NCBI GenBank assembly: GCA_051859505.1 | Contig: JBHYFN010000004.1 | Coordinates: 62,001 to 126,000 of the forward strand | Direction: 5' to 3' | DNA length: 64,000 nt | Source: JAFIEN01 sp051859505 | GTDB lineage: Bacteria; Pseudomonadota; Alphaproteobacteria; Rhodobacterales; Rhodobacteraceae | Part shown: positions 49,890 to 58,854 of the stretch, piece after piece | Position numbering within the stretch: position 1 is the first letter of the stretch | Layout: the number at the start of each line of letters is the position of its first letter | The notes under the pieces: generated by a model | The model's database searches: none | What the model was told of the DNA's origin: nothing | Seen by the model: the letters and a program-made list of their open reading frames with translations, nothing else | Made by a program: the position numbers and the translations under genes

Positions 49890-51164
49890 TCAGACCTTTG
49901 CAACAGGGATGCGACACGGCCTTGCCGGGTTTGACCCGGCGGTATTGGCCTGTCGTGCCGCCCGGCCACCGGCCTTGCGGATCGCAAGCTTGATGCGACC
50001 GGGCCGCAGCAGATCACGCGCCGGAACGGGGCTGTCCCAGGCCGGGCCCAGAAGCTCGCGCAGTTCGGCACGCAGCTCGGGCGAGATCGCCTCGCGGGCG
50101 AAAGGTCCGGGCAGAAGCGACTCGGCGGCAAGCCCCTCGGCAATCAGCACTTCGTGGCGATCGCAGAGGATGTGGTGATAGGTGAAGGGCCGGTCCGGCA
50201 GGATCCGGCGGATGCCCGGAAGCCCGCAAAGCGCCTGCGCGGGGACCAGCCCCTCGACACCGTCGTTCAGCCGCGCAGCGACAGCCCCCTGCAACAACAC
50301 CCGGTGCTGGGCCGAGAGCACGATCCTCTGCGCCGGGCAGCCCGGCCCCAGCGCGCCTGCCGCGATCTCGACCGGCCAGCGGGCGGGATCTGCGGCGATC
50401 TCTTCGGGGCGGATCCGGCGCGCGCCGCACCAGACGACCTTGGCCAGGCCACCGCTGGCCGTCACCACGCGGTCGCCGGGGCGCAAGTCCTCGACCCGGA
50501 CCTGTCCGGTGGGCGTCAGGATGCCTGTGCCGCCGGTAAAGCAGAGCGGGTTCTCGAAGCCCGGCGTTGCGCCCAGATCGTTGCGGAACGTGTCGCCCCC
50601 GTCCGGCACCCGCTGGTTGGAGGATCCCGGATTGACCGCGCCGAAATCCTCGCCGCTGCCGATCTGGGTGGCATTCGACGGAAACCCGGCCAGCCCCGCC
50701 GTGGACCCGGTCGCCACACCCCAGGTCGAGGGGTCGGTCGGGTCCATGACGGGCCAGTTGCCATAGGCGGCGGTGATGAAGGTCTCGGAGGCGGGGTCGA
50801 CAAGATAGAGGTTGTCGCCGCCGTTGTTCAGAACCGCGCTCGACCGTCCGGCATCGAAAACAAGCGACCCGGGCGGCACGGCCGGCAGGCTGCCACCCGC
50901 CTGCACCCCCACCACGACCAGCGCATATCCCCCCGGCTCGAGGATTGACCCCGAAGGGAAGGTGAACCAGTTGCCCGAGCCGGGATCCCAAAGCTCGAGG
51001 CCCGAAATGTCGATCGGGTCATCGGAGGCGTTGAAAAGCTCGACATATTCGTCAAGGGCGGAAACCGTGCCGTTGCCGTCGGTATCGAAACCCGCCCCGC
51101 CGCCCGCCACCGGCTGGGCGTGGATCTCGTTTATGACGATACCCCCGAGAAGCGCATCCGCCAT
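49890..51164 (-). CDS. lamin-tail domain plus Hint-domain protein
   Basis: A 424-residue protein. Residues about 5-150 form a lamin-tail domain (VINEIHAQP, EYVELFNASDDPIDISGLEL, PGGYALVVVG), with a calcium-loop-like insert DTDGNGTVSALDEY. Residues about 210-365 are a Hint_2 domain: LCFTGGTGILTPTG (nucleophilic Cys), DLRPGDRVVTASGG, VLSAQHRVLLQG and HHILCDRHEVLIAEG. The tail is Ala/Arg/Gly-rich. Lamin-tail proteins in bacteria are often exported and bind nucleic acids or surfaces. ATG 51164 is preferred over GTG 51176 because GTGGAGAGCGAG precedes it. A sister Hint protein is at 14458-15513. Confidence 0.85.
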   Translation of the reverse strand: MADALLGGIVINEIHAQPVAGGGAGFDTDGNGTVSALDEYVELFNASDDPIDISGLELWDPGSGNWFTFPSGSILEPGGYALVVVGVQAGGSLPAVPPGSLVFDAGRSSAVLNNGGDNLYLVDPASETFITAAYGNWPVMDPTDPSTWGVATGSTAGLAGFPSNATQIGSGEDFGAVNPGSSNQRVPDGGDTFRNDLGATPGFENPLCFTGGTGILTPTGQVRVEDLRPGDRVVTASGGLAKVVWCGARRIRPEEIAADPARWPVEIAAGALGPGCPAQRIVLSAQHRVLLQGAVAARLNDGVEGLVPAQALCGLPGIRRILPDRPFTYHHILCDRHEVLIAEGLAAESLLPGPFAREAISPELRAELRELLGPAWDSPVPARDLLRPGRIKLAIRKAGGRAARQANTAGSNPARPCRIPVAKV

Positions 51165-51266
51165 CTCGCTCTCCACTCGCTAACCGCAGGGCCGATACCC
51201 TGACCAGAACCCCAAGGATATAAATCGAATCTGTCCAAAATTTGTCAGATCCGCCCCGCAAAAGGG

Positions 51267-51338
51267 CCGGTTGCGGGGCCGGTGTCGGGGCCGGTGTCGG
51301 GGCCGGTGTCGGGGCCGGTCTCGGGGCCGGTCTCGGGG
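51267..51338. repeat. six tandem copies of a 12-base GC-rich repeat
   Basis: Six 12-base units of consensus CCGGTGTCGGGG (units 1, 5 and 6 have TTGC or TCTC variants) lie in the 178-base gap between the lamin-tail/Hint start and the ABC exporter stop. The array ends 4 bases before that stop codon, so it is the 3' flank of the exporter mRNA. Confidence 0.9.
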
Positions 51339-51342
51339 CGCG

Positions 51343-53136
51343 CTATTCCGCCGCCAGCCCTTCGGTGAACTGCAGCCGGGCAAGGCGCGCGTAAAGCCCG
51401 CCTTCGGCCACCAGAGCGTCATGCGTTCCGGTGGCGACGATCCGGCCGCCATCGAAGACCACGATCCGGTCGGCCTGTTTCACCGTGGCAAGCCGATGCG
51501 CCACGATCAGCGTGGTGCGCCCTTCGGCCAGCCGCTCCACCGCCATCTGCACCGCGCGTTCGCTTTCGGCATCCAGCGCGCTGGTCGCCTCGTCGAGCAA
51601 CAACACGGGCGCATCGCGCAAGATCGCGCGGGCGATGGCGATGCGCTGTTTCTGCCCGCCCGACAGCATCACGCCCCGTTCGCCGACGTATGAGTCATAG
51701 CCATCGGGCAAGGCCATCAGGAAATCATGCGCGGCGGCGGCGCGAGCGGCCTCTTCGACCTCGGCATCGGTGGCATCGGGGCGGCCGAAGCGGATGTTTT
51801 CGCGCGCGGTAGTGGCGAATATCACCGGATCCTGCGGCACCAGCGCGATCAGGCGGCGGAAATCGGCGCGGGCCATCTCGCGCAGATCGACCCCGCCCAG
51901 CCGGATCACGCCCGATTGCGGATCGTAGAAGCGCAGAAGGAGCTGCATCACCGTGCTTTTCCCCGCCCCGGAGGGGCCGACAAGGGCCACCGTCTCGCCG
52001 GGTTCGATGGTCAGGCTGACGTGGTCCAGCGCCGAGACACCGGGGCGCGCGGGGTATTCGAAACAGACATCCTCGAAGGCGATCCGGCCCTGCCGCAGAT
52101 CGGGCGCGGGATGGGCCGCGGCGGGATCGGCCACATCGTCCTTGGCCTGCAGCAGCTCGACCAGACGTTCCGTTGCGCCGGCGGCGCGCTGGACCTCGCC
52201 CCAGACCTCGCTCAGGGCCGCCACGCCGCCGGCGACGATCACCGCATAGATGACGAACTGCACCAGCTCGCCCACCGTCATCACCCCCGAGCGCACGTCA
52301 TGCGCGCCGACCCAGAGGACGCCGACGATACCCGCGAAAACGAGGAAGATCACGATCGCCGTCATCGCCGCGCGCACGCCGATCCGCTTGCGCGCGGCGA
52401 CGAAGCTTTTCTCCGTCACATCGGCAAAGGCGGCGCGGCTGGGGGTTTCATGGGTAAAGGCCTGCACCGTCTGGGCCGACAGCAGCGCCTCGGAGGCAGA
52501 GCCGGAGGAGGAGGCGATCCAGTCCTGATTCTCGCGGCTGAGCACGCGCAGGCGGCGGCCCAGCACGATGATCGGCACGATCACGGCGGGCACGATCAGC
52601 AGCACCAGCCCCGTCAGCTTGGCCGAGGTGACGGTCAGCAGGATCAGCCCGCCGACCAGCGTAAGAAGGTTGCGCAGCGCGATCGAGGCCGAGGATCCCA
52701 CGACCGACAGCACCAGCGTGGTATCGGTGGTGATCCGGCTCAGCACCTCGCCGGTCATGATCCGTTCGAAGAAGGCGGGGCTCATGCCGATCATGCGGTC
52801 GAAGACGGCCTTGCGGATATCGGCCACCACCCGTTCGCCCAGCCGGGTCACAAGGTAGTAGCGCAGCGCCGATCCCACCGCCAGAAGCGTGGCGATCCCG
52901 AGGGCGCCAAGGAAATAGCGATCAAGCAGGAGCGCATCGCCCGCCTCGAAATTGTCCACGACGCGCCGCACCGCGAGCGGCAAGAGAAGCGAGACGATGG
53001 CCGTCCCGGTCAAGGCGACAAGGGCCGCCACCAGCATCGCGCGATAGGGCCGCACGAAGGGCCAGAGCGCCATCAGCGCACCGACCCGCTTCGACTTGGC
53101 CCGTTCCTGTTCGGCTTGCAGCGGTGGCTCTGCCAT
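51343..53136 (-). CDS. ABC exporter, fused permease/ATPase (MsbA/BmrA class)
   Basis: A 597-residue half-transporter. Six membrane helices lie in the first about 320 residues (VAALVALTGTAIVSLLLPLAV, YFLGALGIATLLAVGSAL, and pairs near 150-200 and 255-300). The nucleotide domain has Walker A LVGPSGAGKSTVM, Q-loop VPQDPVIFATT, signature MLSGGQKQRIAIARAI, Walker B VLLLDEATSALD and H-loop LIVAHRL. It should export lipids or hydrophobic compounds as a homodimer. The start at 53136 follows the family; the frame opens further upstream. Confidence 0.93.
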   Translation of the reverse strand: MAEPPLQAEQERAKSKRVGALMALWPFVRPYRAMLVAALVALTGTAIVSLLLPLAVRRVVDNFEAGDALLLDRYFLGALGIATLLAVGSALRYYLVTRLGERVVADIRKAVFDRMIGMSPAFFERIMTGEVLSRITTDTTLVLSVVGSSASIALRNLLTLVGGLILLTVTSAKLTGLVLLIVPAVIVPIIVLGRRLRVLSRENQDWIASSSGSASEALLSAQTVQAFTHETPSRAAFADVTEKSFVAARKRIGVRAAMTAIVIFLVFAGIVGVLWVGAHDVRSGVMTVGELVQFVIYAVIVAGGVAALSEVWGEVQRAAGATERLVELLQAKDDVADPAAAHPAPDLRQGRIAFEDVCFEYPARPGVSALDHVSLTIEPGETVALVGPSGAGKSTVMQLLLRFYDPQSGVIRLGGVDLREMARADFRRLIALVPQDPVIFATTARENIRFGRPDATDAEVEEAARAAAAHDFLMALPDGYDSYVGERGVMLSGGQKQRIAIARAILRDAPVLLLDEATSALDAESERAVQMAVERLAEGRTTLIVAHRLATVKQADRIVVFDGGRIVATGTHDALVAEGGLYARLARLQFTEGLAAE

Positions 53137-53250
53137 GTCGTCCCGTCGTCTCGTCTGTCCTGTCGTCTGGCCATCTCGCAGATAGCCGCCCCGGACGACC
53201 GAGACAAGCGACCCGGGCCGCATCCGCAAGGCGGCCATGCCGGGAGAGGC

Positions 53251-53324
53251 TGGAGCGGGCGACGGGAATCGAACCCGTATCTCTAGCTTGGAAGGCTAGG
53301 GTCTTACCATTACACAACGCCCGC
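53251..53324 (-). tRNA. tRNA-Gly (anticodon TCC)
   Basis: A 74-base cloverleaf on the minus strand: acceptor GCGGGCG/CGCCCGC, anticodon stem CTAGC/GCTAG with loop CTTCCAA (anticodon TCC), T-loop GGGTTCGATTCCC and encoded CCA at 53251-53253. Reads GGA and, by wobble, GGG glycine codons. Confidence 0.97.
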
Positions 53325-53386
53325 CCGGGCGAGACGGGCATACTCTTCGCCGCTTGCGGATGCAAGCGCCTCGCATTGCGGAACGC

Positions 53387-54067
53387 TCACCCCTCCAGCG
53401 GCGCGATCAGGTCCGGCCCGGCGGCGCGGTTCGAGTTGACCTCGGTGCCGACCCGCCACATCTGCAGCACCCCGTCGGGCGCCGGGCGCAACAGCCGCGC
53501 CGCGCCGTGACCCGCTTCGCCCAGCCAGAGCGGCCAGTCCTCGGGCTCGAGGATCAGGGGCAGGCGGTCGTGGATGCGGGCCATTTCGGCATTGGCGGCG
53601 GTGGTGACGATGGCGCAGGTCCCCATGCTGGCGGCATCTTCGTCCTTCGGCGCCCAGTCCTGCCATATCCCCGCCATGACAAGGGCCGCCCCGTCTTTGC
53701 GGGTGACGAACCAGGGCAGGGGCTTTTTCGGCTCGACCCTCTCCCATTCGTAAAAGCCCGTCGCCGCGATCAGGCAGCGCCGGGTGCGGACGGCGGCGCG
53801 GAAGGCGGGCTTTTCGGCGATGGTCTCGGACCGTGCGTTGATCAGCAGGGGGCCATCGGTCGGCGTCTTGTACCAATGCGGCACGAACCCCCAGCGCAGC
53901 GGCCGGTAAAGCCTGCCCTGCCCCTCATCCCCCAATGTCACGGCGGCGATGCGGTTGGTGGGGCAGATGTTGAAATTGGGCACCTCGGGCAGGTCATTAG
54001 CAGGCGCCGCCGCGAAAAGCGCGCTCATCGCGTCATGAGGCAGGGTGATGGCCATGCGTCCGCACAT
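53387..54067 (-). CDS. SRAP-family abasic-site-processing protein (YedK/HMCES-like)
   Basis: A 226-residue SOS-response-associated peptidase. After Met removal Cys2 (MCGRMAITLP) forms the thiazolidine crosslink with abasic DNA; other family marks are NICPTNRIAAV, NARSETIAEKPAFR, CLIAATGFYEWERVE and HDRLPLILEPED (His). It protects or processes abasic sites in single-stranded DNA. No partner gene is adjacent. Confidence 0.95.
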   Translation of the reverse strand: MCGRMAITLPHDAMSALFAAAPANDLPEVPNFNICPTNRIAAVTLGDEGQGRLYRPLRWGFVPHWYKTPTDGPLLINARSETIAEKPAFRAAVRTRRCLIAATGFYEWERVEPKKPLPWFVTRKDGAALVMAGIWQDWAPKDEDAASMGTCAIVTTAANAEMARIHDRLPLILEPEDWPLWLGEAGHGAARLLRPAPDGVLQMWRVGTEVNSNRAAGPDLIAPLEG

Positions 54068-54141
54068 GGGCCAAGGCTAGGCGCCGCCCCGGCCTGCGTA
54101 AAGGGGGCGAGCCGTGGCCGCCCCCCCACAAGTCGATGCGA

Positions 54142-55716
54142 TCACTTCACCTCGATACGGCCGTCAAGATAGGGCTGATAGGGCAGGTTGGCGGCCATGT
54201 AGTCGGCCACGACATCGGCAAGGTCGGGGCCGAAGTCATAGGCATTCGGGGCATCCACGAACATCGCATAGCCATCGCCGCCCCGCCGCAGATAGTCGTT
54301 CGACACAAGGCCATAGACCGCCGCCGGATCAATCGGCTCCCAACCGGCTTCGCCGCGGACCATCACGTCCGAGACGCGGGATCCGGCCTCGGCCGAGGGA
54401 TCGAAGGCGAAGGTCAGACCCGCGACCTGCGGGAACCGCCCCGCCCCGCCTTCGACATCGCTGACCCCGTTTTCCAGCGCGGCCAGAACCTCGGCCCCCG
54501 TCGCCTGAAAGGTGGACAGCGTGTTCTGGAACGGCAGCACGCCCAGAACATCGCCCATCGTCACCTCGCCCTGATCAATCGAGGCGCGCAGGCCGCCGCC
54601 GTTCTGGATCGCGATGGTGATGCCCTGATCCGCAACCCGCGCCAGCATCGCATCGGCCACAAGGTTGCCCATTTCGCATTCCACCGCCCGGCAGCTTTCG
54701 CGCGACCCGTCGATGGTCGCGGCAGCCTCGGCCACCACGCGGCTGCGCAATTCCTCGATCGGGCCGGCCAGTTCCGCCACGCGGGCGAGGATCGCCGGAT
54801 CCTCGGCAATGCTCGCGTCGATCAGGATGGTGTCGCCCGTGGCCGAGGTCACATTGCCGGCGTCGTCGAAGACCAGCGTCAGATGGCCCAGATACTTGCC
54901 ATAGGCATAGGCCTGAACGACCGGCACCTCGCCGACCATCACCGGATAGGGCAGCGCGCCTTCGACGCTGTTGGACATCAGGCTGTGGCTATGCCCGCCC
55001 ACCACGGCATCAAGGCCCGGAACCGCCTCGGCGATCTCGAGGTCGAGCGCGAGGCCCACATGGTTCAAGGCGATGATCCGCGTCACGCCCTCGTCTGTCA
55101 GGGCCGCGACATCGGCCTGCAGGCTTTCGATTTCGGGCGTGAAGATCACGTTGGGGCCGGGGCTGGCCGTCTCGGGCGTATCGGCGGCCACGGCCGAGAC
55201 GATGCCGATCCTTTCGCCCCCGACCTCGAGGATCACATGGTTGGGCAGCAGTCCGGCCAGGATCGGCTCCTGGCTCACATCGACATTGCCCGAGATCACC
55301 GGGAAGCTCGCCCCCTCCAGCAGCTTGGCAAGGCCCTCGGGGCCATCGTCGAATTCATGATTGCCCACGGCCATGGCATCGAAACCCAAGAGGTTCATGA
55401 ACTCGATTTCCACGTCGCCCTTGTAGGTCGTGTAGACGAGCGAGCCCTGATACTGATCGCCGGCATCCAGCAGGATCACGTTCTCTCCCGCCAGGTCGGC
55501 GCGCTTCTGCGCGACCAGCGTGGCAAGCCGGGCGATGCCGCCGAAGCACTCGCCTTCGGCATTGGCCTCGGGCGCGCAGGTCGAGTTGAAGGCGTTGATC
55601 GGCTCGATCCGGCTGTGGAAATCGTTGATATGCAGAATGTGCAGCGTGTATTCGGCGGCGGCGGCGCCTGCCGTCACGGCAAGGGCGCAAGAACTGCTCA
55701 GAAAAAGGCGGCGCAT
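54142..55716 (-). CDS. periplasmic 5'-nucleotidase (UshA-like)
   Basis: A 524-residue exported protein (signal RLFLSSSCALAVTAGAAAA). The N-terminal metallophosphoesterase domain has LHINDFHSRIEP, LDAGDQYQGSLV, VGNHEFDDGPEG, LNHVGLALD and GGHSHSL; the C-terminal 5_nucleotid_C domain has ECEMGNLVADAM, IQNGGGLRASID and SNDYLRRGGDGY. It dephosphorylates extracellular nucleotides. It could feed nucleosides to the uptake operon at 35-42 kb, though the genes are apart. The ATG at 55716 is preceded by GGGAG at 8 bases; the frame opens to 55944. Confidence 0.93.
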   Translation of the reverse strand: MRRLFLSSSCALAVTAGAAAAEYTLHILHINDFHSRIEPINAFNSTCAPEANAEGECFGGIARLATLVAQKRADLAGENVILLDAGDQYQGSLVYTTYKGDVEIEFMNLLGFDAMAVGNHEFDDGPEGLAKLLEGASFPVISGNVDVSQEPILAGLLPNHVILEVGGERIGIVSAVAADTPETASPGPNVIFTPEIESLQADVAALTDEGVTRIIALNHVGLALDLEIAEAVPGLDAVVGGHSHSLMSNSVEGALPYPVMVGEVPVVQAYAYGKYLGHLTLVFDDAGNVTSATGDTILIDASIAEDPAILARVAELAGPIEELRSRVVAEAAATIDGSRESCRAVECEMGNLVADAMLARVADQGITIAIQNGGGLRASIDQGEVTMGDVLGVLPFQNTLSTFQATGAEVLAALENGVSDVEGGAGRFPQVAGLTFAFDPSAEAGSRVSDVMVRGEAGWEPIDPAAVYGLVSNDYLRRGGDGYAMFVDAPNAYDFGPDLADVVADYMAANLPYQPYLDGRIEVK

Positions 55717-55952
55717 CGTAAATCTCCCGTAGGTTGCAATTCTTGCAGAATGGGCGGTAGGGCGCGCGGTGTCAAAGCCCGGACCCACCTGTGGCAGTCG
55801 AATGTGACAGTGGTTTGCTGACCCGGACGAAGGCCGCGGGTTTCTGTCGGATCCGCAGATCCGGCAACCCCGCCCGGCGCAACCCCACCGCTGCACCGGC
55901 TTTTGCAAAGCCGGACGCTTGACCGGGTCGCCTCGTGGCGGCATCAGAGGCC

Positions 55953-56285
55953 ATGCGCATCTACAAGATCTTTCGCGCCCGGGAATGGGACGCCCTTGTC
56001 GAAACCGGCGAAACCGCCGGTGCTCCGGTCGATCTGGCCGATGGCTTCATCCACTTCTCGACAGCAGAGCAGAGGGCCGAAACGGCCGCGCGCCATTTCG
56101 CCGGGGAACAGGGCCTTGTCCTTGCCGCCGTCGAGGCCGAGGCCCTGGGCGATGCCCTGCGGTGGGAGCCCTCGCGCGGCGGCGCGCTCTTTCCGCATCT
56201 CTATGCCCCGCTTGCCCTTGCGCAGGTCGTGGCCCATGCCCCCCTGCCGCTGGTGGACGGGGTGCATCGCTTCGCGAATATCTGA
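55953..56285 (+). CDS. DUF952 family protein
   Basis: A 110-residue protein with the DUF952 pattern: IYKIFRAREWDAL, APVDLADGFIHFSTAEQ, LVLAAVEAEAL, GGALFPHLYAPLAL and PLVDGVHRF. The fold is predicted to bind a glutathione- or nucleotide-like ligand; the function is unknown. Its stop overlaps the pyrD start (TGATG), a common arrangement in this group. Confidence 0.9.
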   Translation: MRIYKIFRAREWDALVETGETAGAPVDLADGFIHFSTAEQRAETAARHFAGEQGLVLAAVEAEALGDALRWEPSRGGALFPHLYAPLALAQVVAHAPLPLVDGVHRFANI

Positions 56286-57337
56286 TGGGCTGGGTCGATC
56301 AGGCGGGGCTGGCCCTCTTGCGGCGGATCGAGCCGGAGCGGGCGCATCTCCTGGCCCTGAAAGGGCTGAACGCCGGCTTCGGCCCGCGGCATCCGCCGAT
56401 TTCCTCGGAACGGTTGCGTGTCCGGCTGGCCGGGCTCGACCTGCCCAATCCGCTGGGCCTTGCGGCCGGGTTCGACAAGAACGCCGTGGCCCTGCCTGCG
56501 CTGGCGCGGATCGGTTTCGGCTTTGTCGAGGTGGGCGCCGCAACGCCCCGCCCGCAGGCCGGCAACCCCAAGCCCCGGCTGTTCCGGCTGGTCGAGGACG
56601 AGGCGGTGATCAACCGCTTCGGCTTCAACAATGACGGGATGGAGGCGGTGGGCGCGCGCCTGGCCCGGCGGCCGGCGGGCTTCGTGCTGGGGCTGAACCT
56701 TGGCGCGAACAAGGACAGCGCCGACAGGCGGGCGGATTTCGTGACCGTGCTGCGCCATTGCGCCGCGCATCTGGAATTCGCGACGGTCAATGTCTCTTCC
56801 CCCAATACCGAACGCCTGCGCGAGATGCAGGGGCGGGCCGCGCTTTCGGCCCTGCTCGAGGCGGTGATGGAGGCCAATGACAAACTGCCGCGGCCCATCG
56901 CGATTTTGCTGAAAATCGCGCCCGACCTGGCGCCGCAGGAACTGGCCGAACTGGCCGAAGTGGCCGGCGCGGCGGGCATCGCCGCGATCATCGCCACCAA
57001 TACGACGCTTGCGCGCGACGGGTTGAAAAGCCCCCGGGGCGGCGAAAGCGGCGGGCTGTCGGGACAGCCCCTGTTCGAGAAATCGACCCGCGTCCTGGCG
57101 CAGCTTTCCACGATGACGGACCTGCCGCTGATCGGCGTGGGCGGGATCGGATCGGCCGAACAGGCCTGGCAGAAGATCCGGGCCGGCGCTTCGGCGCTGC
57201 AGCTGTATTCGGCGCTGGTCTATCGCGGGCTGGGTCTGGTGGACGAGATCATCCGCGGTCTCGACGAAAGACTGCAGGCCGGCGGTTTCGCGCGGCTCTC
57301 GGATGCGGTGGGCAGCGGGCGCGACGACTGGCTGTAG
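56285..57337 (+). CDS. pyrD: dihydroorotate dehydrogenase (quinone)
   Basis: A 350-residue class-2 enzyme with an N-terminal membrane-associated helix (DQAGLALLRRIEPERAHLLAL), FMN contacts LAAGFDKNAVA and VEVGAATPRPQ, NRFGFNNDGMEAV, the catalytic Ser in VNVSSPNTERLREMQ, and C-terminal GVGGIGSAEQAWQKI with GASALQLYSALVY. It oxidises dihydroorotate to orotate with ubiquinone in pyrimidine synthesis. Its 3' end is overlapped only by the spurious run-on of the MATE gene. Confidence 0.95.
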   Translation: MGWVDQAGLALLRRIEPERAHLLALKGLNAGFGPRHPPISSERLRVRLAGLDLPNPLGLAAGFDKNAVALPALARIGFGFVEVGAATPRPQAGNPKPRLFRLVEDEAVINRFGFNNDGMEAVGARLARRPAGFVLGLNLGANKDSADRRADFVTVLRHCAAHLEFATVNVSSPNTERLREMQGRAALSALLEAVMEANDKLPRPIAILLKIAPDLAPQELAELAEVAGAAGIAAIIATNTTLARDGLKSPRGGESGGLSGQPLFEKSTRVLAQLSTMTDLPLIGVGGIGSAEQAWQKIRAGASALQLYSALVYRGLGLVDEIIRGLDERLQAGGFARLSDAVGSGRDDWL

Positions 57338-58854
57338 CGGGGCCGGATGGGGGGCATGGCGGCCGGCGGCCGGGGGCGGGGGGGGGCCGCCCCCCGCGGG
57401 GGGGCGCCCCGGGGCCCGCCGGGGCGGCGGCGCCGCGCCCGGCGCGCCGCCCCCCGCCCCCCCCCCCCGCCGCCAGAAATCCCCCCCCCCCCGCCCCCCG
57501 CCGCGCGCTCCAGCGCCGGGTAACGCAGGGCCAGCGTCACCGCACGCGCCACAAAGCTCACATGCAGCGCCAGCCAGAGGCCATGCGCCCCGAAGGCGGC
57601 CATGAGCGGCAGGGCCGCCGCCAGATAGACCACCGTCGAGACCGCCATCATGTTGCGCATGTCGCGCGTGCGGGTGGCTCCGATGAAGATGCCGTCCAGC
57701 ATCCAGGCCGCCACCCCCATGATCGGAGCGGCCACCATCCATGGCAGAAACTCCCGCGCCATGACGCGCACTTCCGGCGCGGTGGTCATCAGGTCGATGA
57801 TCGGCCCGCCGCCGATGAGGAACCCCAGCGCCATCGCCACCGAAACCCCCGCCCCCCAGACCGAGGCCATCACCGCCGCGCGGCGCAACGCGGCCCGCGC
57901 CCGCGCCCCCATCGCCTGCCCGACCAGCGCCTCGGCGGCGAAGGCGAAACCGTCCAGCGCGAAAGCCGTGATCGACAGGAACTGCATCAGGATCTGCGTC
58001 GCGGCCAGCTCGACATCGCCGAACCCTGCGCTCCAGAACATGAAACTGATCATGATCGCCTGCAGCAGGACCGAGCGGATCAGGATATCGCCATTCACGC
58101 TGGCCATGGTCACCAGCCGCGCCCGGTCGAACACCAGCGCCGCGCGCCGCCAGTCCGGGCCGGCAAATACCGCCCGGCAGAACCACAGCCCCAGCGCCAG
58201 CCCCGACCATTCGGCGATGAAACTGGCCCAGGCCACGCCGCCCACACCCCAGCCAAGGCCCAGCACGAACCACAGGTCCAGCGCGACGTTCAGACCGTTC
58301 ATCCAGAGCTGCAGCCAAAGCACCTCGCGCGTGCGCTCGAGCGCGATCAGCCAGCCGGTGATCCCGTAAAGCGCAATCGCCGCCGGGGCCGACCAGATGC
58401 GGATCGCCATATACTCCCGCGCGAAACCCTCGACCGCGGCACTTGCGGGCGAGATCCGGTGACCCAGCGCAAAAAGCGGCCCCTGCAGCAGGATCAGCGC
58501 CAGCCCCGCGCCCCCGCCCACCAGAAGCGCCCGCGACAGAAGCGCCGCAACCTCGGCCCGATCGCCCGCTCCTTCGGCCTGGGCGGCCAGGCCGGTGGTG
58601 CCCATCCGCAGAAAGCCGAAGATCCAGTAGAAGGCCGACAGGATCACCGCGCCGATCGCGACGCCGCCGATCGCCGCAGGATCGCCCAGCTGGCCGATCA
58701 CCCCGGTATCCACCGCCCCGAGGATCGGCACGGTCGCATTCGACAGGACGATGGGAACCGCAATCGCGAGGACGCGCCGATGGGTCAGGTCCGGGGGCCT
58801 TGCCGCAGCCTCTGCCCCGGGCCCAGCCGGCGGCGCAATCGGGGCCTTAGTCAT
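57220..58854 (-). CDS. MATE-family efflux transporter (DinF-like), 3' end probably damaged
   Basis: A DinF-type MATE transporter with about 12 helices; family marks are LSNATVPILGAVDTGVIG at the start, FLRMGTTGLAAQAEG, VSVAMALGFLIGGGPI and SFVARAVTLALRYPALE. The frame as given is 544 residues, but DinF-like proteins usually end near residue 440-450. From about base 57510 it continues through Gly/Arg/Pro-rich sequence in the GC-only block (57358-57474) and then antisense to pyrD, which is not plausible coding. The genuine stop was probably lost to a sequence or assembly error. It overlaps the upstream thioesterase gene by 8 bases. Confidence 0.82.
   Translation of the reverse strand: MTKAPIAPPAGPGAEAAARPPDLTHRRVLAIAVPIVLSNATVPILGAVDTGVIGQLGDPAAIGGVAIGAVILSAFYWIFGFLRMGTTGLAAQAEGAGDRAEVAALLSRALLVGGGAGLALILLQGPLFALGHRISPASAAVEGFAREYMAIRIWSAPAAIALYGITGWLIALERTREVLWLQLWMNGLNVALDLWFVLGLGWGVGGVAWASFIAEWSGLALGLWFCRAVFAGPDWRRAALVFDRARLVTMASVNGDILIRSVLLQAIMISFMFWSAGFGDVELAATQILMQFLSITAFALDGFAFAAEALVGQAMGARARAALRRAAVMASVWGAGVSVAMALGFLIGGGPIIDLMTTAPEVRVMAREFLPWMVAAPIMGVAAWMLDGIFIGATRTRDMRNMMAVSTVVYLAAALPLMAAFGAHGLWLALHVSFVARAVTLALRYPALERAAGGGGGGISGGGGGGRGAARRARRRRPGGPRGAPPRGAAPPRPRPPAAMPPIRPRYSQSSRPLPTASESRAKPPACSLSSRPRMISSTRPSPR
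57358..57474. other. 117-base stretch of pure G/C
   Basis: No A or T occurs from 57358 to 57474; the next bases AGAAAT are followed by another long C-rich run to about 57500. Long G and C homopolymers dominate. It sits where a terminator hairpin between convergent pyrD and MATE genes would be expected. This looks more like a mis-called or mis-assembled hairpin than natural sequence. Confidence 0.75.

Noticed and set aside
48186..49934. A 582-codon plus-strand frame opposite the acyl-CoA synthetase
   Set aside because: Shadow of a gene with clear AMP-ligase motifs; no ribosome site or domain.
51267..51338. CRISPR array
   Set aside because: Units are 12 bases, directly abutting with no spacers, and there are no cas genes in the window.
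51180..51452. A minus-strand frame with PRHR/PRNR repeats
   Set aside because: It arises only by translating the 12-base tandem repeat, and it overlaps the end of the ABC exporter.
56201..58318. A 705-codon minus-strand frame spanning pyrD and part of the MATE gene
   Set aside because: It is antisense to pyrD and out of frame with MATE; it exists only because the GC-only block lacks stop codons.
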